Source of the DNA: JAPYWM01 sp964489015
Lineage (GTDB): Bacteria; Bacteroidota; Bacteroidia; SpSt-205
NCBI GenBank assembly: GCA_964489015.1
Contig: CAZAXD010000022.1
Span: forward strand, 1-32,911
Length of the DNA: 32,911 nt
Direction of reading: 5' to 3'
Part shown: positions 15,296-23,863 of the stretch, one piece after another
How the letters are laid out: each line of letters opens with the position of its first letter
Position numbering within the stretch: the first letter of the stretch is position 1
Notes under the pieces: model-generated
What the model saw: only the letters and a program-made list of their open reading frames with translations
Database searches by the model: none
What the model was told of the DNA's origin: nothing
Translations under genes and position numbers: made by a program

Positions 15296-16591
15296 GTGTC
15301 GCACCTTTTCACCTCTGAATCGGTCAGTGAAGGTCATCCCGACAAGGTGGCTGATCAGATCTCTGACTCCATACTCGATGCTATTCTGCTTCAGGATCCG
15401 CACGGCCGGGTAGCTTGTGAGACGCTTGTTACCACGGGACTAGTCGTTTTAGCTGGGGAGATTACGACGACCGCTCAGGTCGACTACGAGCAGGTAGCTC
15501 GAGATACGGTTCGCCTGATTGGCTATGATCGGTCTGTGCTGCGCTTTGATGCGGATAGCTGTGGGGTTATTGTGACGATTCATCGGCAATCGCCCGATAT
15601 TGCCCGGGGTGTAAATAAAAATCACGGCCTCGATCCGGACCTGGGGGCTGGTGACCAAGGTATCATGTTTGGGTACGCTTGCCGCGAGACGGAGGAGTTC
15701 ATGCCGATGCCGATCGCGTATGCGCATCGCATTCTGCGAGAACTCTCGTACATCCGCAAGCATACAGATTGGATGCCTTACCTCCGTCCGGATGCTAAGT
15801 CACAGGTTACGATTGAGTATGATGATCATGGCCGGCCAGTCCGCGTAGACTCTATCGTTTTGTCTACACAGCATGAGGAGTTTTCGGACTCTTGGACGGC
15901 TATGCACAAAAAGATCGAAGAGGACGTGCGCACCATCTTGCTTCCGCGGGTGATTCCGCCTGAGATGCTTGATGAGCGTCTCAAGCTCTATGTCAATCCG
16001 ACTGGTCGGTTTGTGCTGGGTGGGCCGCATGCCGATACAGGCCTAACTGGACGTAAGATCATTGTGGATACCTACGGGGGTCGTGCTCCCCATGGCGGCG
16101 GAGCCTTCTCTGGCAAAGACCCTACGAAGGTCGACCGTAGTGCGGCTTACATGGCTCGCTACATCGCTAAGAATCTGGTAGCTGCCGGGGTGGCGGATGA
16201 GGTACTCATCCAGATTGCTTATGCGATCGGGATCGCGCGGCCTGTGGCGCTTTATGTCAATACCTTTGGAACGGCTCGGGTTCGCCTCACCGATAGTCAG
16301 ATTGCCCAAAAGCTCCTAGATTTGTACGATCTACGCCCTGCGGCTATTATTGAACACCTTCAGCTTCAGAGCCCCATTTACAAGTATACGGCTGCTTATG
16401 GTCACTTTGGCCGCGCGCCGGAGGCTCTGGACTTGCGCCACCAGACCATTCGCATTGAGCAGATAGACGGTAATCCCGTGGAAAAAATCCTCTCCTTTGA
16501 AAAGCAGGTTCGTACCTTCTCCTGGGAGGCCCTGGATCAGGTGACCCGTTTACAAGAAGCTTTTGCCGTGGAAGCCTCTTATTCTAACTAA
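15296..16591 (+). CDS. metK: S-adenosylmethionine synthetase
   Basis: A 431-residue MetK making SAM from methionine and ATP. Conserved segments are HLFTSESVSEGHPDKVADQ at the N-terminus (His and Asp of the active site), GAGDQGIMFGYA near residue 115, and the glycine-rich P-loop-like GGGAFSGKDPTKVDRSAAY near residue 265. I choose GTG 15296 because family members begin directly before HLFTSES, and a -7 box ends 4 nt upstream. An ATG at 15281 and a GTG at 15269 are in frame but lie in or before that box. fbaB follows after 7 nt, so the two are probably co-transcribed. Confidence 0.92.
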   Translation: MSHLFTSESVSEGHPDKVADQISDSILDAILLQDPHGRVACETLVTTGLVVLAGEITTTAQVDYEQVARDTVRLIGYDRSVLRFDADSCGVIVTIHRQSPDIARGVNKNHGLDPDLGAGDQGIMFGYACRETEEFMPMPIAYAHRILRELSYIRKHTDWMPYLRPDAKSQVTIEYDDHGRPVRVDSIVLSTQHEEFSDSWTAMHKKIEEDVRTILLPRVIPPEMLDERLKLYVNPTGRFVLGGPHADTGLTGRKIIVDTYGGRAPHGGGAFSGKDPTKVDRSAAYMARYIAKNLVAAGVADEVLIQIAYAIGIARPVALYVNTFGTARVRLTDSQIAQKLLDLYDLRPAAIIEHLQLQSPIYKYTAAYGHFGRAPEALDLRHQTIRIEQIDGNPVEKILSFEKQVRTFSWEALDQVTRLQEAFAVEASYSN

Positions 16592-16598
16592 TACGTCT

Positions 16599-17690
16599 AT
16601 GAGCACGACCGTTTCATCGATGCCAACCAAAGTGGAGACCTACGAAGACATCGTCGCCGTCTTGGGCGATGAAGCACAGGGCTTACTGGAGCATACCTGT
16701 CAGACGGTGCCCCGTTCTCACCTGCATCTGCCGGGGCCCGACTTTGTCGACCGCATCTTCGTGCACAGCGACCGAAATCCGCAAGTTCTCCGAAATCTAC
16801 AAGCGCTTTTCTCGTACGGCAATTTAGCGGGGACCGGCTACCTATCAATCTTGCCGGTGGATCAGGGGGTAGAGCACTCAGCAGGGGCTTCGTTTGCGCC
16901 TAATCCGCTCTATTTCGACCCAGAAAATATCGTTCGTCTGGCGATTGAGGCCGGCTGTAATGCGGTGGCTTCTACGTTTGGCGTGCTGGGCAGCGTCGCC
17001 CGCAAGTACGCCCACAAAATCCCCTTCATCGTCAAGATAAACCACAACGAACTGCTGACTTACCCCAATAAATACGATCAAATTCTCTTTGGGGGGGTCA
17101 AGCAAGCCTGGGACATGGGCGCCGTTGCTGTAGGCGCTACGATTTACTTCGGCTCGGAAGAGTCTACTCGCCAGATTCAAGAGATTAGCGAAGCCTTTGC
17201 TTATGCGCATGAGCTGGGGCTGGTGACGATTCTCTGGTGCTATCTGCGTAATAAAGCCTTCAGCGCCGACAAAGACTACCACCTAGCAGCCGACCTCACC
17301 GGCCAGGCTAACCACCTCGGCGCTACCATCCAAGCCGACATTATTAAGCAAAAGCTTCCCGAAAACAACGGCGGTTATAACGCGCTCAAGTTCGGCAAAA
17401 CGAGTAGCAAAGTCTACGATAAGCTAACGACGGATCATCCGATTGATCTATGTCGCTATCAAGTGGTCAATAATTACATGGGACGGATTGGTCTTATCAA
17501 CTCTGGAGGCGCTTCTTCGGGGGCTTCTGATCTGGCCGAAGCGGTTCGCACCGCCGTGATCAACAAGCGGGCGGGCGGGATGGGGCTCATCATGGGGCGC
17601 AAGGCCTTTCAACGGCCCATGAACGAAGGTATCGCCCTCATTCATGCCGTCCAGGCCGTCTACCGGGAAGCGCGTGTCTCGATTGCCTGA
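16599..17690 (+). CDS. fbaB: Class I fructose-bisphosphate aldolase (FbaB/DhnA type)
   Basis: A 363-residue protein of the bacterial/archaeal-type class I aldolase family, cleaving fructose 1,6-bisphosphate in glycolysis or forming it in gluconeogenesis. Key segments are ILPVDQGVEHSAGASFAPNP, VKINHNELLTYPNKYDQ, TILWCYLRNKAF and AADLTGQANHLGATIQADII, followed by the Schiff-base lysine region KQKLPENNGGYN. The phosphate-binding end is INSGGASSGASDL. Metal ligands of class II enzymes are absent, as expected. I take ATG 16599; an upstream in-frame ATG lies inside metK. The downstream sensor gene starts within its last codons. Confidence 0.88.
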   Translation: MSTTVSSMPTKVETYEDIVAVLGDEAQGLLEHTCQTVPRSHLHLPGPDFVDRIFVHSDRNPQVLRNLQALFSYGNLAGTGYLSILPVDQGVEHSAGASFAPNPLYFDPENIVRLAIEAGCNAVASTFGVLGSVARKYAHKIPFIVKINHNELLTYPNKYDQILFGGVKQAWDMGAVAVGATIYFGSEESTRQIQEISEAFAYAHELGLVTILWCYLRNKAFSADKDYHLAADLTGQANHLGATIQADIIKQKLPENNGGYNALKFGKTSSKVYDKLTTDHPIDLCRYQVVNNYMGRIGLINSGGASSGASDLAEAVRTAVINKRAGGMGLIMGRKAFQRPMNEGIALIHAVQAVYREARVSIA

Positions 17691-18861
17691 GGGGCCTAGG
17701 CTGCCTGACTCTCTTCGCTTGATTTTGGTCATTGGTCATGGCTTAGTAGTGGGGTCTAGTCTTGTTTTTCTCGTCTATGCCTACCTATTGAGAGAGGTTA
17801 TACCACGGATCCCCTATCAATTTGCCCTGTGGACATATGGGGGTACTGCTCTTCTCAATGCTTTCCTCCTATTCTTGTATTGGCTAAAGCCTGTAGCCAT
17901 TCGGGATATCAGGCTCCGCTATTTCAGCGTTATTGCTGGAATGGCTCCTTGGTTTGTAATTCAGGCTATTAGCCATAAGTTGGAAATTTCCTCCATTGCC
18001 TTAATCACGGTGTTTGGTTTTTATGTGCTCACGGCATTTGACCTAATCTCTGAAAGGCGAAAGGCAATGATCTTTTACATTGTGATGAGTTCTATCTCGC
18101 TTTTGCTGCAATATGTGGTTAGGCCTTACTGCGCGTTCCTGGAGCCAACCGAGGTTACGCATGGGGAGTTAGTTGCTTTTATTTGGAAGATCGGTTTGGG
18201 GTCTTGGGCTTTTCTGGTCTTGGTTGGCACAGCCAGGGATCGGGGGCGCTTAGAGAAGGCGAGTCAGGAACAGGCGCAGCTTAACGCCCTCAAGGCTGAG
18301 GCTGAAGAAGCCCGCCGTCTGGAAGCCGAAGCCCGTTATCTGGAAGCGGAAGCTCTACGTCGTCAGCTGGAGGCGGCCATGAAGCAGGCAGCGCTAATGG
18401 CTCGGTACGAGGCGCTTATGCGGTCGAGTTATGGGGTAGCCCTGCCGGCGTTTTTGCGGCGTTTGCTCGAGTATCTCAGGGAGGATCTGGGATTTGTGGT
18501 GGGCGTGGCCTACGCGTGGGACGGGCAAGGGGGTGAAGTGGCGGCGACGTACGCTGTGCCGGAGCGGCTGGGCCAGCGGTGCGTTGGCGGCCTCCTACAG
18601 ACCGCAGCAAACCTACGACAGCCTTACGGCATCGAGATGCCTGCGCTTGCTGAGGCGCCGGTCTTGTCTCATGTTGTGCCGCTCACGCCTCGATACGCTC
18701 TTTATTTGCCGCTCTGGGCAGAGGAAGTTCACCAGCAGACGATAGCCGTGCTTGAGTTGTTATTTTTAGACCCGCTCCCTGATGAGCGCCTTAGCCCTAT
18801 TGCCACTATCTTACCACGCTTAGGCTCATACCTCTGGTTGCAATCAGCTAAAACGGCTTAA
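17674..18861 (+). CDS. Membrane sensor: six TM helices, coiled coil and GAF-like domain
   Basis: About 395 residues. Six hydrophobic segments lie between residues about 15 and 190. A charged coiled coil of about 65 residues follows, with the repeated pattern EARRLEAEARYLEAEALRRQ. A C-terminal domain of about 150 residues (FVVGVAYAW, YALYLPLWAEEV, IAVLELLF) looks like a GAF domain. No kinase, cyclase or phosphatase domain is present, so it may sense a signal and pass it to a partner, most likely the PAS-PP2C protein encoded next. The start is uncertain: GTG 17674 overlaps fbaB by 17 nt, and TTG 17683 is an alternative. The membrane part is less GC-rich than neighbours. Confidence 0.6.
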   Translation: MSRLPEGPRLPDSLRLILVIGHGLVVGSSLVFLVYAYLLREVIPRIPYQFALWTYGGTALLNAFLLFLYWLKPVAIRDIRLRYFSVIAGMAPWFVIQAISHKLEISSIALITVFGFYVLTAFDLISERRKAMIFYIVMSSISLLLQYVVRPYCAFLEPTEVTHGELVAFIWKIGLGSWAFLVLVGTARDRGRLEKASQEQAQLNALKAEAEEARRLEAEARYLEAEALRRQLEAAMKQAALMARYEALMRSSYGVALPAFLRRLLEYLREDLGFVVGVAYAWDGQGGEVAATYAVPERLGQRCVGGLLQTAANLRQPYGIEMPALAEAPVLSHVVPLTPRYALYLPLWAEEVHQQTIAVLELLFLDPLPDERLSPIATILPRLGSYLWLQSAKTA

Positions 18862-19038
18862 GTAATTCTCCTCCTGGGCATCCGCCTTTTCGGCTATTAG
18901 GCTCATTAATTCATGCGATAAGTGGTCATCTGTGGTGCGTAAATCCTGATTGGATGAAATTATTGTAAATTAATGCGTTTAAACAGTATTTTTTTTTTTT
19001 TTGATGATTTGCGTTACAAGTGTCGTCAAATCTGAGTA
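18862..19038. other. AT-rich spacer with a T14 tract
   Basis: No gene is seen. The spacer is much more AT-rich than its surroundings. It holds GTTTAAAC at 18977-18984 and an uninterrupted run of 14 T at 18989-19002, about 58 bp upstream of the next -7 box. The run could act as curved or UP-element-like DNA. It is not preceded by a clear hairpin, so I do not call a terminator. Confidence 0.5.
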
Positions 19039-19067
19039 TTTGATTTGACTCGGTCTACGTATATTTG
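19039..19067 (+). promoter_or_regulatory. Promoter of the PAS-PP2C gene
   Basis: TTTG at 19039-19042, a 17-nt spacer and TATATTTG at 19060-19067 (exact TAnnTTTG). The ATG at 19075 follows after 7 nt. This rules out the in-frame TTG at 19045 as start. Confidence 0.6.
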
Positions 19068-19074
19068 CGCCGAT

Positions 19075-20811
19075 ATGGGCATTTTGGGAGCCTTGCGCTC
19101 GCTATTTCGGGAGCAGAGCGAATCGTACCTTGTTCAATTGGGCTTAGCGTCAATCGTAGCAGGCGATCTGGTGGTTATTTTAGACCCGCAGGGAAGGGTA
19201 GAGTGGATTAGTGACACCTTTACGCAGCGCTTGGGTTATACGCTACAAGAGGTGGAGGGTAAACCGCTGCTTGAGGTGCTAAGGGGCGCGGAGACTGATC
19301 CAGAGGCTATTCGGCGCATTCGGGAGTTTATTGCGCAGTGCATGCCTTTTCGGGAGCCGTTGTATATAAAAAAGAAAGACGGTACCATGCACTGGTACTT
19401 TTTTTATGCGGGTCCGCTTATGAACGGCGCTGGTCAGGTGGATCATATCGTTATATATGGGGTGGATATTCGGGACCAGGTGGAGAAAGAGCAGCGTATT
19501 CAGGAGCTCATGACGGCCCTTGCGCAAAAGCAAGAAGCTCTGGAAGCGCAAAATCAGGAACTGCAGCTGCTCAATGAGGAGCTTATCCAGTCGCAGGAAG
19601 AGCTGCGGGTGCTCCTGGAGCAGTCTGAAGCCCGAGCTAAGGAAATTGCTGAGGCCCAGAGACAACTTCGCTTATTATCGCTAGCGGCTACGCATAGCGA
19701 GGCTGGCGTTGCGATTTTACGTAGGAACTTCGAGGTGGAGTGGGTCAACCCGGCTTTTACAAAACTTAGCGGTTATGGTTTAGAGGAGTTGCGGCGAGTC
19801 TCTGCTGAGTCGCCGCTTGCTTTTTTCAAGCACTACATGAGCGGCGCGCCAGATCAGTTACAGGATTTGTACATCCAGCTTAGGCAGTTGCGGCAGCCCT
19901 TTCAGCGTGAGCTCTTAGCCCAGCGAAAGGATGGTACCAGTTACTGGGTCCTCACGACGATCAAGCCCATCTTGGATGAGGTGGGCGAGGTCGAATGGTG
20001 CATCGTGGTGCAAATCGATACGACGCCCTACCGAGAGCAGGTCCTAAAGGCGGCGGCTAAGGCGCAGGCATTGGATGAGAGCGTTAGATATGCTAAGCGT
20101 TTACAGCAGGCCTTTTTACCAAGTCTAGCTACCCCGCCTAGGGGCATCAAGCAGGTCCAGCTTATTTATCGGCCAAAGACGGAGATTGGCGGTGATTTCG
20201 TATGGTTCGCAGAGGGGAGTGAAGGACTAGGCTTAGCCGTTGTTGATTCTACGGGGCACGGCGTACCTGGGGCTATGATGGGCATGGCGTTTCGACAGCT
20301 ACTTGATCAGGTCTGGCGCACTGTGGAAGGGACCTTGGCAGATTGCATCGAGCGCCTGCATGCCCAGCTTAGTCAGCTGCAGGAGGAGGCCGGGATACTG
20401 GAGGGCTTTGAGATAACGCTGCTTCATCTCACGGATCAAAAGCTAGAGCTATTTACGACCCAGGCGCAGCCTTTCTTTATCCAGCATGTCGAGGGGCCTG
20501 TAGAGGTATATAAGTCCAAGGTAGGTATCGGGCGGGACTTAGCGGCAAGGGGGGGTACTCTGAACAAGGGACTCTTCAGCTTTTCGCGCAGTGAAGTTAG
20601 TCGGGTGTGCCTCCTAACGGACGGCATCGTCGATCAGCTAGGAGGAGCGGAGCATAAGCGCTTTGGTTCGCAGCGCTTAGAGAGCTTGCTACGCGCAGGG
20701 GCTTATGAGGATCTCAGGGCGCTTCAGCGGGAGATTTTGCATGCCCTTCAGCTGTGGCAAGGGGAGCATGAGCAGACCGATGATCAGCTGATGGTTCTCT
20801 TGGAAGTGTAA
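19075..20811 (+). CDS. PAS-PAS-PP2C (SpoIIE-type) serine phosphatase
   Basis: A 578-residue cytoplasmic signalling protein. PAS domain 1 spans about residues 20-140 (VVILDPQGRVEWISDTFTQR; PAC end IVIYGVDIRDQ). A coiled coil follows at about 140-205. PAS domain 2 spans about 205-335 (VEWVNPAFTKLSGYG). The SpoIIE/PP2C domain lies at about 355-578, with KTEIGGDFVWF, VVDSTGHGVPGAMMGM and LLTDGIVDQLGG, including the metal-binding aspartates. Such phosphatases usually act on anti-sigma-factor antagonists in partner-switching systems; no such partner is encoded nearby. It lies downstream of the membrane sensor with its own promoter. Its 3' end overlaps the convergent yhhN-like gene by 28 bp. Confidence 0.85.
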   Translation: MGILGALRSLFREQSESYLVQLGLASIVAGDLVVILDPQGRVEWISDTFTQRLGYTLQEVEGKPLLEVLRGAETDPEAIRRIREFIAQCMPFREPLYIKKKDGTMHWYFFYAGPLMNGAGQVDHIVIYGVDIRDQVEKEQRIQELMTALAQKQEALEAQNQELQLLNEELIQSQEELRVLLEQSEARAKEIAEAQRQLRLLSLAATHSEAGVAILRRNFEVEWVNPAFTKLSGYGLEELRRVSAESPLAFFKHYMSGAPDQLQDLYIQLRQLRQPFQRELLAQRKDGTSYWVLTTIKPILDEVGEVEWCIVVQIDTTPYREQVLKAAAKAQALDESVRYAKRLQQAFLPSLATPPRGIKQVQLIYRPKTEIGGDFVWFAEGSEGLGLAVVDSTGHGVPGAMMGMAFRQLLDQVWRTVEGTLADCIERLHAQLSQLQEEAGILEGFEITLLHLTDQKLELFTTQAQPFFIQHVEGPVEVYKSKVGIGRDLAARGGTLNKGLFSFSRSEVSRVCLLTDGIVDQLGGAEHKRFGSQRLESLLRAGAYEDLRALQREILHALQLWQGEHEQTDDQLMVLLEV

Positions 20812-21422
20812 AAGGTGCTCGTTGCTGCTATCAGAAAGCCCTGGGCTATGCCGTACAGGGCCAAGATAGTAAACGCTCCTCCAGGGAGAGCCGTCGCAAA
20901 CTGCTGAATAGCAATCAGGCTATCAGATAGCCAAAATAGACCTAATCCCCCGAGCAAAGAGGCACTGCGGTGTCTAGCCGCTACCAGAGCCGAAGTCAGT
21001 AGCAGCAGAATATAAACGGGCAAGCTTAGCCGGTAGGTTGCTTCAAGCCCTGGCCATAGCGCCATCAGGAGTCCTATGCTCCAAGCCAGTCCTATGCCCA
21101 AGATGCCCATGAATTGAACCCGGTTGGCACTTGCTGGGATTTGCCACCAGGTTAGAGCATAGGCCACCCACATAAGGCCAAAGGCCCCCATCCCCGCCAA
21201 AAAGAAAAGCGGCTGGCCCGGCACTAGTAACGCACCGTCCCCGACCCAAGCGCAGAATAAGCCGATCTGCATAGCACGGGGTAGGTGCTGACGGAAAGAC
21301 CACCAGAGCGCAGGCATTAGCAGCAGTTTCGGTATCGCTTCAAAGGGGCTTTGTGGGGCCAGCTGTCCACCTAGCGCTGTGAGGCCCACCAGTAACCAGT
21401 ACCAATAAGGAACGGCGCGCAT
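20784..21422 (-). CDS. YhhN/TMEM86-like integral membrane protein
   Basis: A 212-residue protein made almost wholly of hydrophobic segments, about seven to eight. It carries the two family signatures with aspartates inside helices, GLFCAWVGDGALLVPG near residue 60 and LGLFWLSDSLIAIQQF near residue 165. Animal TMEM86 members hydrolyse lysoplasmalogens; the bacterial role is unsettled. The ATG lies 3 nt after the pheT stop, so it is the second gene of a pheT transcript. The end overlaps the opposing PAS-PP2C gene by 28 bp, leaving no room for separate terminators. Confidence 0.7.
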   Translation of the reverse strand: MRAVPYWYWLLVGLTALGGQLAPQSPFEAIPKLLLMPALWWSFRQHLPRAMQIGLFCAWVGDGALLVPGQPLFFLAGMGAFGLMWVAYALTWWQIPASANRVQFMGILGIGLAWSIGLLMALWPGLEATYRLSLPVYILLLLTSALVAARHRSASLLGGLGLFWLSDSLIAIQQFATALPGGAFTILALYGIAQGFLIAATSTFYTSKRTIS

Positions 21423-21425
21423 GGC

Positions 21426-23816
21426 TTAGCCTCTCTTGCGTAAGGTAGCGCCAAGGCTTTCGATCAGGCGCATGGCTTCTTCGAGAAGGGTGTGAATCGT
21501 GGCCTCGTCTAACGTCCGATCGGCAGCTTGGAGGTAAAGGCGAATCCCATAACTTTCGCCGTGGGTCGCATCGTGATACCGGTCAAAAGGCTCGATCTGG
21601 CGCAGATAGGGTTTTAATATACGGCTCGCCTCAAGGGCCTTTTTGATGGCGGCATACGTAAGCGCAGGTGGGCGGTAAAAACTGAGGTCTTTGACGACGA
21701 TTGGGTATACGGATAGGCTCCGGAAGTGTGGTAGTTGACGCGGGGGAAGGCTTAGGAGCGTAGTGGCGTCGCATTCTGCATAGGCCACCGGCTCATTAGC
21801 TAGGTCTGTTCCGGTCAAGTAATCCGGATGAAGGAGCCCGGCCGTGCCTAAGACCTGCTTGTCTGCATACAGGTGCACCCCCTCTAGCCACAAGGCATCC
21901 GATGGGGTATAAAACGCCTCTAGCTGATAAGCCAAACCTAAGCGGGTCAAAAGGCTCTCAATAAGGGCTAAGAAGCTTTCCCACAAGGGGTCGCGCTGCA
22001 GATGATGACGGGGAGGGCGTCCCCAACCCCATAGGGCTAACTTGGGGGTTTCGCCACTGGGCTGATACACCTTACCCCACTCAAAGGCCCAGAAGCCCAC
22101 GGCGCCGTGGTTGCGGTTGTAGGCTATCACATCAATGGCATTCGCTAAAGTCGTGCGTAAATAAGCTACCTCTTCGTAAAGGGGATTCGCTAAGCGGATT
22201 GCTGGGGCGCCTGGCGCTAGGCGGGCCTTGGCAGTGAGGGAATTGGTGCGAATCTCCCACAAGCCAAGCCCAGTCAGAAATTCACTCAAGCGCTGCCTTA
22301 GCTGGGCTCGGCGCGCCGTCGGAGTTGGGGCGATATAAGGCAGAGGGCTCGTTCGATTGGGCAAGGGGATAGCGTCCCAGCCATAAATCCGGACCAGCTC
22401 TTCTGCGATGTCCACGGCTTGTGTGACGTCCAGTCGGTACCGAGGCGAAGCGACTGTATAGGTTTGGTCCGAAGTCTTTTCTAGTAGGCTGATGTCCAAG
22501 CGGGTGAGGATGGCTTCGACCTCGTCTGCGGGGAGGGGGAGGGCGGTAAGGGTACGAAGCGCTGCTAAAGAAAAGACGATGCGGCGGGGTGCGGTGTGGG
22601 CTGGGTCGTGTACTTCCACGTAAGCAGACGTAGCTAGATTAGGGGTAGCCTGGGCTAATAAGGAGGCGGCGTACTGGGCTGCCCAGGGCACGAGGTCGGG
22701 GTCGGTGCCGCGCATAAAGCGGTAAGCGCTATCAGTCATGAGACCCAGCCGCCTGGCTGTGCGCCGGATCGCCTGCGGGGCGAAATAGGCAGACTCCAAA
22801 AAGACCCGACGAGTCGCATCGCTGACGGCTGCGCGTAGCCCCCCGATAATGCCGCCTAAGCAGGCTGGTCCGGCTGCATCCGCGATTACGACATCCCCCG
22901 CGGCTAACTCCAGCGTTTGGCCACCCAGGGTTTCAAAGGGTACAGGGGCAGGCAAGGGACCGATCCGAAGCAGATCCCCCTCCAGGCGATCGACGTCAAA
23001 AGCATGCAGGGGCTGCCCAAAGCCGATTAAGATGTAGTTGGTTACGTCCACGACCGGATGAATGCTGCGCAAGCCAGCGGCTTCCAACCGAATCTGAAGC
23101 CAGCTCGGTGTAGCCCATTCACCCGCACTTTCCAGGTAGAGACCGCCATACCGTGGCACCAGGTCAGACTGAGGTACGGCGAGGGTCAAAGGACAGACCG
23201 GCTTCTCGGCTAAAGGGGCTAACGGCGGCTTATGGAGACGGGCGCCCGTTAGGACGTGGTACTCGCGGGCGATACCCCAGTGGCTCAGCGCATCGCCTCG
23301 GTTGGGGGTGGCACTGATTTCGAGCACGGTGTCCGTGTAATCCCCTAAATAGCTAGCCAGATCCTGGCCTATGGGCGCTGTCTCCTTTAGGATCCAGATG
23401 CCCTCGGCGTCTGCGCCAAGCTGGAGCTCTTTTTGAGAGCAGAGCATGCCTTCGGAGCGGATGCCCCGAAAGGCACGGGCCTCTATCGGCTTGGGTCCTT
23501 CTGGCGTAGGCAAAGCTGTGCCAGACAAAGCCACCGGCACACGGGCGCCTACGAAGAGGTTATTCGCACCGGTGACAATGGTAAGCGCTTCTCCCCCACC
23601 TAGTGTTACTTGCGTCACCCAGAGCCGGTCGGCCGCTGGATGTTTCTCTAAGGTAAGGACCTGCCCGATCCGAATCTGGGACAAAAACGCCGGAAGGCGC
23701 TGATAAGGGGTAATGCCTTCAACCTCAAGCCCTGCGCGGGTAAGGCGTTCGGCTACCGCTTCAGGCGTTTCATGGATCTCGACCAGCTCTTGAAGCCAGC
23801 TCCATAGGATACGCAC
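21426..23816 (-). CDS. pheT: Phenylalanyl-tRNA synthetase beta subunit
   Basis: A 796-residue protein of normal family length. The N-terminal start ILWSWLQELV matches the PheT beginning. A tRNA-binding OB domain spans about residues 40-150 (RIGQVLTLEKHPAADRLWV). B3/B4 editing domains carry PVVDVTNYILIGFGQPLHAF. A B5 domain lies around 400-475 and the C-terminal ferredoxin-like anticodon-binding domain at about 705-795. With PheS it charges tRNA-Phe; pheS is not in the window. The start is GTG 23816, 4 nt after a perfect TAACTTTG box. Followed by the YhhN-like gene. Confidence 0.93.
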   Translation of the reverse strand: MRILWSWLQELVEIHETPEAVAERLTRAGLEVEGITPYQRLPAFLSQIRIGQVLTLEKHPAADRLWVTQVTLGGGEALTIVTGANNLFVGARVPVALSGTALPTPEGPKPIEARAFRGIRSEGMLCSQKELQLGADAEGIWILKETAPIGQDLASYLGDYTDTVLEISATPNRGDALSHWGIAREYHVLTGARLHKPPLAPLAEKPVCPLTLAVPQSDLVPRYGGLYLESAGEWATPSWLQIRLEAAGLRSIHPVVDVTNYILIGFGQPLHAFDVDRLEGDLLRIGPLPAPVPFETLGGQTLELAAGDVVIADAAGPACLGGIIGGLRAAVSDATRRVFLESAYFAPQAIRRTARRLGLMTDSAYRFMRGTDPDLVPWAAQYAASLLAQATPNLATSAYVEVHDPAHTAPRRIVFSLAALRTLTALPLPADEVEAILTRLDISLLEKTSDQTYTVASPRYRLDVTQAVDIAEELVRIYGWDAIPLPNRTSPLPYIAPTPTARRAQLRQRLSEFLTGLGLWEIRTNSLTAKARLAPGAPAIRLANPLYEEVAYLRTTLANAIDVIAYNRNHGAVGFWAFEWGKVYQPSGETPKLALWGWGRPPRHHLQRDPLWESFLALIESLLTRLGLAYQLEAFYTPSDALWLEGVHLYADKQVLGTAGLLHPDYLTGTDLANEPVAYAECDATTLLSLPPRQLPHFRSLSVYPIVVKDLSFYRPPALTYAAIKKALEASRILKPYLRQIEPFDRYHDATHGESYGIRLYLQAADRTLDEATIHTLLEEAMRLIESLGATLRKRG

Positions 23817-23820
23817 CGGG

Positions 23821-23828
23821 CAAAGTTA
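23821..23828 (-). promoter_or_regulatory. Bacteroidota -7 box of pheT
   Basis: Minus-strand TAACTTTG, an exact TAnnTTTG match, followed by CCCG and the GTG start. The 47-nt gap after rnhB holds this promoter, so pheT has its own transcription start. Confidence 0.6.
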
Positions 23829-23863
23829 GACAGGATTAGGAGGTTCTCTTTCGGAAAGGGGCC

